Both the position numbers and the translations under genes were made by a program. Positions 6,032 through 12,327 of a stretch of DNA of 12,327 bases are shown piece by piece. Under the pieces are notes generated by a model. The model searched no databases, was not told where the DNA came from, and saw nothing but the letters and a program-made list of their open reading frames with translations. The stretch's first letter is position 1. Every line of letters starts with the position of its first letter. The stretch spans positions 1-12,327 of the forward strand of contig VBOK01000089.1 in assembly GCA_005877565.1 (NCBI GenBank), written 5' to 3'. The stretch is from Nitrospirota bacterium (GTDB lineage Bacteria > Nitrospirota > Nitrospiria > Nitrospirales > NS-4).

Positions 6032-6053
6032 GAATAGAGCTTCGAGGTATAAT
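6023..6053 (+). promoter_or_regulatory. Candidate promoter for the Slp-like gene
   Basis: A perfect TATAAT lies at 6048-6053, with ATGACA at 6023-6028 and a long 19-bp spacer. Transcription would start at about 6060, the A of the start codon, so the message may be leaderless. A GAGG at 6044-6047 would then not be in the transcript. Confidence 0.5.
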
Positions 6054-6059
6054 TAAACC

Positions 6060-6764
6060 ATGGACAGGCGCGCGGTCCCGGCTCTGATTGGGGGGTGTTG
6101 CCTTCTCCTGGCCGGGTGCGCGTCCTCCAGGCGAGACGCCATCCAGCTCGAATACCAGCTTCCGCCCGAGCTTCAAAGTCAGGTCGAGCAGCGGGTCTCT
6201 TTTGCCAATGTCAAAGCCGATCCGGCGTCCTATAAGGGACGGATCATCTTGTTAGGTGGCGAGGTGCTCGAGGCGAAACGGTTGGCTGACCGTACCAAAC
6301 TCGAGATCCTTCACCTTCCACTCAACGAGTTTAATGAACCCGTCATGAACCGGACCGCCTCTCAAGGACGCTACCTTGCTTTTCAGAAGGAGTTTCTGGA
6401 CCCTGCGACGGTGCCCCCAGGGACACGCGTCACGGTGGTGGGCGAGGTCACCGGCTTGACCGAGGGAGACCTCGATGAAATGAAATACTCCTACGTGACC
6501 CTGGAGATCCGACATCTTCAGATCTGGCCGCAGACGTCCGCGCCATACGCGAGAGGTTCGCCCTACACACCCTTCTACTCCTATGCTTACCTGTATCGTT
6601 ACTGGGATCCCTACTGGAGCTTCTACTGGGAGCCGTATTGGTCCTATCCATATGGATTCGGCGGTTCCTTCCTGCGACCCAGACTGCGGGGAAGTCACCC
6701 GCTATCAGCAATGGGCCACTCGCATACCCATGCCTCCGGATCTAAAGGCGGCAAGGGAAAGTAG
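6060..6764 (+). CDS. Slp-family outer-membrane lipoprotein
   Basis: This 234-aa protein has a short basic start, a hydrophobic stretch and lipobox LAGC with acylated Cys20; the +2 residue is Ala, which favours the outer membrane. Residues 45-155 follow the Slp pattern: VSFANVKADPASYKGRIILL (short strand, substitution of the usual G-x-x-V-x-x-GG region), GGEVLEAKRLADRTKLEIL, GRYLAFQKEFLDPATVPPGT and VTVVGEVTGLTEGDLDE. Slp proteins are starvation- or acid-linked lipoproteins in enterobacteria, with unknown mechanism. The last 75 residues are odd: a run of Tyr/Trp/Phe/Pro (about 162-200) and a His/Gly/Lys tail. The gene converges on the minus-strand operon with 9 nt between stops and no clear terminator. 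Confidence 0.87.
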   Translation: MDRRAVPALIGGCCLLLAGCASSRRDAIQLEYQLPPELQSQVEQRVSFANVKADPASYKGRIILLGGEVLEAKRLADRTKLEILHLPLNEFNEPVMNRTASQGRYLAFQKEFLDPATVPPGTRVTVVGEVTGLTEGDLDEMKYSYVTLEIRHLQIWPQTSAPYARGSPYTPFYSYAYLYRYWDPYWSFYWEPYWSYPYGFGGSFLRPRLRGSHPLSAMGHSHTHASGSKGGKGK

Positions 6765-6773
6765 CGGAGTCGT

Positions 6774-7865
6774 CTAGGCTGTCATCGGCGGCGGAGGCGC
6801 CGACTCCGTCAGGTATTCCTCATGGTAGATCTGAAAGGCGGTCAGCAGGACGGCAAGGAGGATGGGCCCCAGGAAGAGCCCGATCAACCCGTAGGCCGCC
6901 AGACCACCAAGGATGCTGAAGAAGAGGAAGATCACTGGCAGCTTGGCCCCTTTCCCGATGAGCATCGGCCGCAGCACGTTGTCCACCATCATCACCACGC
7001 CAACTCCCCAGGCAAGCATCGCGATCGCCTTCCACAGGGGACCGGTCCAGAACAGGTACAGGACCACCGGTCCCCACACCAGCGCCGTGCCGCCGAAGGG
7101 CAACGGAGCCAGGACGATCGTGAGCGCGGTCAAGAAGACCGGAAAGGGCACGTCGAGGACCGCATAGGCGAGGCCCGCGAGCAGCCCCTGCACAATCGCC
7201 GTGATCACGATCCCCTTGACCACCGCCGTGATGGTTTGATCCAGACGTGAAACCATCCTATCCTTGTACGCCTCATCGAGCGGAATCACCCGATAGAGAT
7301 TCTGGAGCAGTCGTCGCCCGTCTTTGAAGAAAAAGAACAGCGCGATGACGATCACCAGAGAGTTGACGGCCAGCAGGAAGGCGTTTTTGACCAGGCCGGT
7401 CAGCTGCTCGACAATGAACCCACTCATAGCCTTCGCGCTTTGCAACAGGAAGGCTTCGACGTTCGCTTTCGACCCGACGAGCTTATGGATCATGTGCTGT
7501 ACGCGACCCCCGCCGAGCAATGGGAACTTAGCCAGTTCGTCCGGCAAGCGCGTCACGCCGCCTGACTGCACCCAAGTATTGACGGCGTCGTATCCGTTGC
7601 CAGCCTCCTGGACGAGCAGGAAGGTGAAAAAGACCACCGGCGCCACGATCAACGCGACGATCCCCACTGTTAACAGCGCGGCCGACGCAACCTCGCGCCC
7701 ACGGAGCAGGTTTGTCAGCCGAGTGTGCAGGGGGAAGGTGACGTGGGCTAGGATCACTGCCCATAGCAGCGGGCGAAGAAACGGACTGAAAACCTCCACA
7801 AGCTGGTAGCACAGAACAAGCAGGATCCCGAAAAAACCGAAGGCGAACAGTTGCTGGCGCGTCAT
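6774..7865 (-). CDS. AI-2E/PerM-family membrane transporter-like protein
   Basis: The ATG at 7865-7863 overlaps the stop of the helicase gene before it as ATGA, and gives 363 aa beginning MTRQQLFAFGFFG. A longer frame upstream lies wholly in the helicase gene and is rejected. There are about eight hydrophobic segments: two near the N-terminus (about 5-46), one at 60-85, then a soluble stretch 87-160, and the rest at about 163-180, 215-275, 280-296 and 308-345. VDNVLRPMLIG (294-304) is the typical motif of the family. Members are described as exporters of varied small solutes; the AI-2 label comes from a few cases and the substrate here is unknown. The C-terminus is a short proline run. Its tight coupling to RNA-helicase genes is unusual and may only reflect shared transcription. 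Confidence 0.9.
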   Translation of the reverse strand: MTRQQLFAFGFFGILLVLCYQLVEVFSPFLRPLLWAVILAHVTFPLHTRLTNLLRGREVASAALLTVGIVALIVAPVVFFTFLLVQEAGNGYDAVNTWVQSGGVTRLPDELAKFPLLGGGRVQHMIHKLVGSKANVEAFLLQSAKAMSGFIVEQLTGLVKNAFLLAVNSLVIVIALFFFFKDGRRLLQNLYRVIPLDEAYKDRMVSRLDQTITAVVKGIVITAIVQGLLAGLAYAVLDVPFPVFLTALTIVLAPLPFGGTALVWGPVVLYLFWTGPLWKAIAMLAWGVGVVMMVDNVLRPMLIGKGAKLPVIFLFFSILGGLAAYGLIGLFLGPILLAVLLTAFQIYHEEYLTESAPPPPMTA

Positions 7866-8881
7866 CCGGAGCGCCTGGCGTACAAGGTGTCCTCCTCGAA
7901 CATGGTGAAGAGCCGCTTGGCCTCCGGGTGCAGGACGGCCTGCGAGGGTGACGGCGGCATGGTGACCGTCCGGAACAATGGCGTGAGCTTGCCATTGGGA
8001 TGGAGGTAGCCGGCCCTCAACGGGACCGATCGGTGCTGGTGACGGACGAGGTGGCATGGCGCCGGGCGAATGCTGGTCAGCCATGCGGCAAGCTCCTGCG
8101 GATTGCCGATCGAGGCCGAGAGCAGGAGCAGCCTGGCCTGAGAGGGGCAGAAGATGATCGTTTCTTCCCAGACGACCCCGCGCTCCGGGTCGCCCAGGAA
8201 CTGGCTCTCGTCAATGATGACGAGGCCCAGGGTGTCCAGCCGGACGTCGATCTCGCCTCCCGCCGCGTCATAGAGGAGATTACGAAGTATTTCCGTCGTC
8301 ATGATCAGGATCGGTGCGGTGGGGTTGTCACGCCGGTCGCCGGTGATGATGCCGACAAACTCCGGCCCGAAGATCTTGCAAAACTCGGTGTACTTCGTGT
8401 TCGACAGGGCCTTGAGCGGCGAGGTGTAGACGACAGTCCGGTCCTCGTGCATGGCGCGGCGGGTCGCCTCCACGGCGACGTAGGTCTTGCCGCTGCCCGT
8501 CGGGACACTCACGATCACGTCACCCCGTTCCAGCGCCTCCACCGCCTCCACCTGCCAGTCATCCGGCACGAAGGGGCGCGGCTCCGGCACCCCAATCCCC
8601 TCCAGAAGAGCACGCTGGTCGGCCGGCTTTCCCGATTTGTGTTCGGAGGATGCCCCACCCGCCGGCGCAGGGACTGCGGCCAGCGCCTGCTGCTCGGCTT
8701 GGTGGGTGCGAATCGCCGCCTCGATGCGCTCGATGTTGGCCTCAGCACCCGCCATGATCGTGTGCATGAGCCGCCGCTTTCCCATCCGTAGCGCCGGGGG
8801 GCCGGCGATGGCACGCCCCAGCCGGCGCAGCAGCCGGAAGGGGAGATCGGCGAGTGCCTGTTCCAGTTCGTCTCGCGTCAC
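7862..8881 (-). CDS. Ski2-like superfamily 2 helicase, N-terminal (RecA1) half
   Basis: The GTG at 8881-8879 overlaps the previous stop as GTGA and has GGAGG 7 nt upstream. The 339-aa product has a helical N-terminal region (1-95), a Q-motif-like DDWQVEAVEAL (107-117), motif I PTGSGKT (127-133), motif Ia TSPLKALS (153-160), MTTEILRNLLYDA (194-206), motif II as DESQ (224-227) followed by DPERGVVWEE, and motif III SAS (255-257). The DPERGVVWEE block is typical of Ski2/Mtr4/HelY enzymes. It ends at the linker (HRSVPL, about 283-288) with no motifs IV-VI, so alone it cannot be a full motor. The missing half is the gene immediately upstream. It is intact, with no sign of decay. It probably binds ATP and works with that partner on RNA. 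Confidence 0.92.
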   Translation of the reverse strand: MTRDELEQALADLPFRLLRRLGRAIAGPPALRMGKRRLMHTIMAGAEANIERIEAAIRTHQAEQQALAAVPAPAGGASSEHKSGKPADQRALLEGIGVPEPRPFVPDDWQVEAVEALERGDVIVSVPTGSGKTYVAVEATRRAMHEDRTVVYTSPLKALSNTKYTEFCKIFGPEFVGIITGDRRDNPTAPILIMTTEILRNLLYDAAGGEIDVRLDTLGLVIIDESQFLGDPERGVVWEETIIFCPSQARLLLLSASIGNPQELAAWLTSIRPAPCHLVRHQHRSVPLRAGYLHPNGKLTPLFRTVTMPPSPSQAVLHPEAKRLFTMFEEDTLYARRSG

Positions 8882-10734
8882 GGCAGTTCCTCCAGGACAC
8901 CGCGCCGGATGCGGCTCAGGGCTTCCGCCGCCACTGTGGCCAAGTCCGGATGCGTGGCCTGCAGCGAGTGGACCTGAGAGAGGTATTCGAGCGTGCGGGA
9001 TAAGAGCCGGTAGATATCGCCCTCGGCCATCGACGTGGAGCGGCAGAGCTGCGCCCAAGTCACGGTGGTCTCACTCACCCAACGCTCGGCCAACCCGCCA
9101 ACATCGGCGCGAAGCAGAGGCGGATCGTCATACGGGGCCAGCGCATCCGCCATCCGGCGCGTTGCGGCCACAAGGCTTGCCAGGGCCGCGGTGATGCGCG
9201 GGAAGGAACCCGGCCGATCGTTCTCGTAGGCAATGCAGGCCATCAGGCCAGCCAGCGTCGGGGGTGCGACATCTTTGAACGCCTGCGCGCGGATCAGTTC
9301 GGTGATCAACAGCGAGAAGTCGATCCGGATCAGCCGGGCCCATTCACCGTCCGCGGTCAGCTTGAACGCAGGGTTCAGGTACCCGAGATCCTGGAGGATC
9401 TCGGCGCGTTCCTGGAACTTGTGCCAGAGGCCGGTGCGCAGCGACTGCACGGTCCGCGTATGGTGCAGCCACTCCTGTTTTACCGTATTGGCGGCCTTGA
9501 ACTCCTTGGCGCAGGTCGGCCGGCAGGGGCAGGTGGGGCAGGGAAAGAGGTCGCCGAGACTCTTCACCACTTCGCCTTCTTCTTCGTCCGGTGCCGGTGG
9601 AACCGTCAGGAAGGAGAGGTGTTTCGGCAAGTCCTCAAGCTGCTGGGTCAGCCAGGACAAGGCCTCGGGGGTCGCCCAGGGGAACGCCGAAGCCGGGGCG
9701 AAATCAAAGGTGCGGTCAATCACGCCCATGATGTCCGCGACCGGCGACTCTGCCACCACGCCGCCCTTCCGGAGGACGGTCATCATCTCGTGGCGCTGGC
9801 CCCGGCTTCGGTACCGCCGGAGCACGATCCCGCGGAATCGCGGAAAGGCCACGACCCGCCCGGGCGTGAGGTAGGGGAGCCGCGCCCGGACCTCCGGCGG
9901 ATGGTGGCGCCGCGCCTGGAGCTTCATGGCCGTCTGCCGCGTGGCGTGGCCGTAGGCGCTCCACTGCGTCAGCCAGTCGGAGCACTCACGCGGCTGGTAG
10001 GACTCCAGCTTCGCGTGCAGCTTCTCGATGCGGTGCTCCAGGTGGGCAGCCTGGGCGTTCATCTGGTACTGCGCGAAGCTCTTCGCGAGGATGGACTGGA
10101 TGTGGTCCAGCGGATGCGCCTTCAATAGATTCAGGACCATCGGGTAGGCGATGATGAACTGGCTGTCCACGGGCTCAGGGCGGCCGGTGAGCCCGCGAAT
10201 CAAGACGCCGAGGTCCATGTACGGGGAGGGCGTGACGATGGCGAACCCCACGCTGTCCTTGCCGCGGCGGCCAGCCCGCCCGGAGATCTGGGCCACCTCC
10301 GCAATCGTCAGGTCGGTGAAGTCCTGGTCGCGCCGCACGCCTGACTGCGTGAGCACGACGGTGCGTGCAGGAAAGTCCACGCCAGCCGCCAGGGTCGTGG
10401 TCGCAAAGACAGCGTCGAGGCACCCGCGCCGCATCAGCTCCTCGATGGCGATCTTCCAGGAGGGGAGGTGTCCCGCGTGGTGGGCGGCCACGCCGCAGGC
10501 GGTCACCATTTTCCGCAGCGGATGATCTTGCAGGCTCGGGTAGGTGGCGGTCAGCTCGTCCAAGACTGCTGTGATGCTCTCTTGGCGGGCGGGCGACAAG
10601 GGGTCGGTCGCATGCTCGAACGCCTGCAGAGCCTCGTCACAGGATCGCCGGGACGTCAGAAAGACGATCGCAGGCGTCAGCGACTTCTGGCGCAGGACCG
10701 TGACGAGATGAACCGGATGGATTGAAGGAGGCAT
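8878..10734 (-). CDS. Ski2-like superfamily 2 helicase, C-terminal (RecA2 + DSHCT) half
   Basis: The ATG at 10734-10732 is the first possible one; an in-frame TAG lies 2 codons upstream. The 618-aa protein starts directly in the second motor domain: motif IV IVFLTSRR (23-30), HHAGHLPSWK (85-94), motif V ATTTLAAGVDFPAR (111-124) and motif VI QISGRAGRRG (149-158). A long middle region (200-390) has a coiled stretch and an SH3-like segment (LTPGRVVAFPRFRGI). A Cys cluster (C399, C402, C404, C408) may bind metal. The end (about 445-618: LGYL, LLITELIRAQ, EGDIYRLLSRTLEYLSQV) is a DSHCT domain, found in Ski2/Mtr4/HelY. It has no Walker A motif, so ATP binding must come from the gene after it. No good ribosome binding site precedes the start. 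Confidence 0.92.
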   Translation of the reverse strand: MPPSIHPVHLVTVLRQKSLTPAIVFLTSRRSCDEALQAFEHATDPLSPARQESITAVLDELTATYPSLQDHPLRKMVTACGVAAHHAGHLPSWKIAIEELMRRGCLDAVFATTTLAAGVDFPARTVVLTQSGVRRDQDFTDLTIAEVAQISGRAGRRGKDSVGFAIVTPSPYMDLGVLIRGLTGRPEPVDSQFIIAYPMVLNLLKAHPLDHIQSILAKSFAQYQMNAQAAHLEHRIEKLHAKLESYQPRECSDWLTQWSAYGHATRQTAMKLQARRHHPPEVRARLPYLTPGRVVAFPRFRGIVLRRYRSRGQRHEMMTVLRKGGVVAESPVADIMGVIDRTFDFAPASAFPWATPEALSWLTQQLEDLPKHLSFLTVPPAPDEEEGEVVKSLGDLFPCPTCPCRPTCAKEFKAANTVKQEWLHHTRTVQSLRTGLWHKFQERAEILQDLGYLNPAFKLTADGEWARLIRIDFSLLITELIRAQAFKDVAPPTLAGLMACIAYENDRPGSFPRITAALASLVAATRRMADALAPYDDPPLLRADVGGLAERWVSETTVTWAQLCRSTSMAEGDIYRLLSRTLEYLSQVHSLQATHPDLATVAAEALSRIRRGVLEELP

Positions 10735-10749
10735 ACGCTATCGGGTCGT

Positions 10750-10758
10750 ATTGTAACA
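10750..10758 (-). promoter_or_regulatory. Candidate extended -10 promoter of the helicase operon
   Basis: On the minus strand TGTTACAAT has a TACAAT -10 box (plus 10750-10755) with the TG of an extended -10 element. No -35 box is visible. Transcription would begin about 10 nt before the start codon, leaving a very short leader. Confidence 0.35.
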
Positions 10759-10824
10759 CACAGGCTGGGACTGGCCGCGGAGAGAGCCGCTGGTCGGCGC
10801 GGAAGCGTCCACGACGGAGGAGCG

Positions 10825-11415
10825 CTAGTCAGGCACGCCGGACGATGGGGGCGTGACCGGCGTGGGAGTCTCCATGATCCCCGCCGCGATCGCTACGGCC
10901 GTCAGGCCAATGCCCAGCCACCACACGTACGGCTGGATGCCTCCGACATCCGTAATGAGGCGGTCGCGCACCGCGTCATCCAAGCCGGCCCGTTGTTCGA
11001 TCAAGGCCAAAGACAACTTGATGTGCATGTAATACAGGTAATTGGCGGCGACGGCGGCGAACACGTTCCAGATCACCACGCCCACCAGTCCGGCCCCCAG
11101 GACCATGGGCAAGAGCCCGCCGAAGAGAAACACGCCGGCGTGCAGGTACATCTTGCGATAGAGGTACCAGAGCCAGCCGACGCCGAACGCCGGCCAGTGC
11201 CAGGTCGCGGCAAACCGCTCCCGCTCTCCCTCGCGAAACAACCGGAAGCGTTCCAGGTAATAGTCCGCGCGAGGGCCGATGAACTTCCGCCAGAGCGCCA
11301 TCTCGGTCAGCAGGGAAGCAGCGGGCGCGGTGCCGCCGACGGAGAGCTGCTGCCCGCATCGGTTGCAGTAGGCCGCGTCCGGCTGATTCTGACTGGCACA
11401 GCGGGGACAGGTCAT
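10825..11415 (-). CDS. Zinc-ribbon, DUF2628-like inner-membrane protein
   Basis: This 196-aa protein opens with a zinc ribbon (Cys3, Cys6, Cys17, Cys20; CPRC and CNRC). A soluble stretch then has YYLERFRLFREGERERFAAT and WHWPAFGVGWLWYLYRKMY, the typical DUF2628 block. Hydrophobic segments lie at about 75-88, 92-125 and 160-180, and the C-terminus is a Thr/Pro-rich tail. The ribbon is expected in the cytoplasm. Function is unknown in the family. There is no clear ribosome binding site, and only 12 nt separate it from the stop of the gene before it, so translation may be coupled. It is the last gene of a three-gene minus-strand group. Confidence 0.85.
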   Translation of the reverse strand: MTCPRCASQNQPDAAYCNRCGQQLSVGGTAPAASLLTEMALWRKFIGPRADYYLERFRLFREGERERFAATWHWPAFGVGWLWYLYRKMYLHAGVFLFGGLLPMVLGAGLVGVVIWNVFAAVAANYLYYMHIKLSLALIEQRAGLDDAVRDRLITDVGGIQPYVWWLGIGLTAVAIAAGIMETPTPVTPPSSGVPD

Positions 11416-11427
11416 CGCGAGAAGAGG

Positions 11428-11769
11428 TCAAGCAGATGCCGGAGTGCTCCCGCCTTCACCTCCTCCCGCTTGAGGTGTCGCAGCCGCAGGCTTCGGCGGG
11501 GCCGGCTTCTCAGCCTTGATGCCGCTGTTCCAGTAAGGGCCTTCGTAGGCGCCGTCGGCCGACACCGCGGCCTTGAGGTTCAATTCGTAATTGCCGGCCG
11601 CTTTGTTGACGGTCGCGCCCACTCCCACGACATGGCGCCATTCCGGCAGCCGCGCGCTGATCCGGCATTCCCCGCTCTCCAGTTTCTCCATGTACAGGGC
11701 CACGGGGTTGCCCCGCGCGCCGTTCGGCCAAAACTGGACGGTGCCAATGAACTCAAATTTTTGCGTCAT
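11428..11769 (-). CDS. Unrecognised small protein with disordered Pro/Ala/Gly tail
   Basis: The 113-aa protein starts at ATG 11769 with AGGG about 5 nt upstream. Residues 1-85 look mostly beta-stranded (KFEFIGTVQFWPNG, VALYMEKLESGECRISARLP, YELNLKAAVSADGAYEGPYW). Residues 88-113 are a low-complexity tail rich in Pro, Ala and Gly. There is no signal peptide or membrane segment, so it is probably cytoplasmic. It lies between the 156-aa protein (21 nt gap) and the zinc-ribbon membrane protein (12 nt gap). I do not recognise the family. Confidence 0.75.
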   Translation of the reverse strand: MTQKFEFIGTVQFWPNGARGNPVALYMEKLESGECRISARLPEWRHVVGVGATVNKAAGNYELNLKAAVSADGAYEGPYWNSGIKAEKPAPPKPAAATPQAGGGEGGSTPASA

Positions 11770-11790
11770 CAGAACCCTGCGCGGGTCCTC

Positions 11791-12261
11791 TTACCACTGG
11801 CTCTGGGCGGCCGCGCGCTTCTTGGCGAGATCCTGCGGGCTGATTTCGTGACCCGGATTGATCATCTTGAACAGGGCGCTGCGGAACTGGCCCAGCTTGG
11901 CGCCCTGCTCCTCGGTGATCGTCACGACCGCCTCCTTGCCGGCGGCCTCGAACTGCTCGACCGCCTGCATGACGAACCGTCCCGCTTCCAGCACGCGCCC
12001 CGCTTCGAACGCGTCCAACGATTCAACCAAAAGCGTACTGACGCCCTTGACTTCACCAGGGAGGCGCTGGTCGCGAAAGCCATACACAACGGTCTCATAC
12101 TGACGGACCATCACCGGCTGCGGTTTGATACTCTCGGAGCGAGTCTTGACCTGCTGACTGTACATGTCCGTGATGGGCCCCATCAACTGTTCCACCGCGG
12201 CGATGAGGGAACCGGCGTCCATGCGGTCACTAAACACCATAACCTTCGAGGTTGTCAACAT
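11791..12261 (-). CDS. Unrecognised mostly helical 156-aa protein
   Basis: Possible starts are ATG 12261, 12240 and 12222; the first is used. AAGG motifs are very close to the first two, so the start is not settled. The sequence is largely helical (GSLIAAVEQLMGPITDMYSQ, VSTLLVESLDAFEAGRVLEA, FVMQAVEQFEAAG) and has no signal peptide or membrane segment. The end has QGAKLGQFRSALFKMINPGH, then a charged tail. It is the first gene of the three-gene group and has a promoter-like sequence upstream. I cannot name a family. Confidence 0.75.
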   Translation of the reverse strand: MLTTSKVMVFSDRMDAGSLIAAVEQLMGPITDMYSQQVKTRSESIKPQPVMVRQYETVVYGFRDQRLPGEVKGVSTLLVESLDAFEAGRVLEAGRFVMQAVEQFEAAGKEAVVTITEEQGAKLGQFRSALFKMINPGHEISPQDLAKKRAAAQSQW

Positions 12262-12281
12262 GCCTTCGCTTCACGTTCAGA

Positions 12282-12309
12282 TTTGTACATTGATTGTCTT
12301 TTCGTACAA
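12282..12309 (-). promoter_or_regulatory. Candidate promoter with inverted half-sites
   Basis: On the minus strand TTGTAC (plus 12304-12309), a 16-bp spacer and TACAAA (12282-12287) could serve as a promoter for the 156-aa gene. TTGTAC and GTACAA (12283-12288 inverted) also form a 6-bp dyad, possibly an operator. Confidence 0.35.
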
Positions 12310-12327
12310 GCAGCTCCGCAGGATCGC

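Noticed and set aside
7866..8084. Longer start for the AI-2E/PerM-like gene
   Set aside because: The extra 73 residues lie within the helicase gene and are low-complexity; the ATGA overlap gives a natural start.
8000..8791. 263-codon plus-strand open frame opposite the RecA1 half
   Set aside because: The opposite strand carries all helicase motifs I-III; this product has no recognisable features.
7862..10734. Helicase broken by a frameshift or stop codon
   Set aside because: The C-terminal half precedes the N-terminal half, so restoring a frame could not give a normal one-piece helicase.

Overview
The window looks like chromosomal DNA of a GC-rich Gram-negative bacterium. Five lipoproteins with lipoboxes, including LpoB-like and Slp-like outer-membrane types, point to a diderm cell. 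The gene mix and the scattered short repeats would fit Nitrospira or a relative, but that is an impression from reading and no marker gene is present. There are no rRNA, tRNA or CRISPR features.

Layout. (1) Positions 1-148 hold the 5' end of an unrecognised minus-strand gene, divergent from what follows. (2) Positions 309-3997 are a tight plus-strand operon of four lipoproteins: an LPP20-like protein, an LpoB-like penicillin-binding-protein activator, a large COG3014-like protein with TPR-type helices, and a second LPP20-like protein. A compact palindromic element sits in frame in the signal-peptide region of the last gene. (3) Positions about 4056-5219 are a complete IS110-group insertion sequence. 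It has an intact DEDD/Ser recombinase on the minus strand and a readable bridge RNA with target and donor loops. It interrupts a dispersed palindromic repeat, another copy of which lies at 5901-5937. (4) Positions 5349-5798 encode a small membrane-anchored protein with two Asp-box motifs, followed by a repeat-rich intergenic stretch. (5) Positions 6060-6764 encode an Slp-family lipoprotein. (6) Positions 6774-10734, minus strand, are a three-gene operon joined by 4-nt overlaps. It encodes the RecA2+DSHCT half of a Ski2-like helicase first, then its RecA1 (ATP-binding) half, then an AI-2E/PerM-family membrane protein. (7) Positions 10825-12261, minus strand, are a second three-gene group: an unrecognised 156-aa protein, an unrecognised 113-aa protein, and a zinc-ribbon DUF2628-like membrane protein.

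How the parts work together. The lipoprotein operon probably acts at the outer membrane/periplasm, perhaps in cell-wall synthesis through the LpoB-like member. The two helicase genes look like one enzyme split at the linker between its two motor domains, with the halves in reversed order; the stop-start overlaps would favour balanced co-translation. The IS110 element is the most informative mobile feature. Its guides match both its own ends and the repeat it sits in, and joining its two ends would create a promoter directly in front of the bridge RNA.
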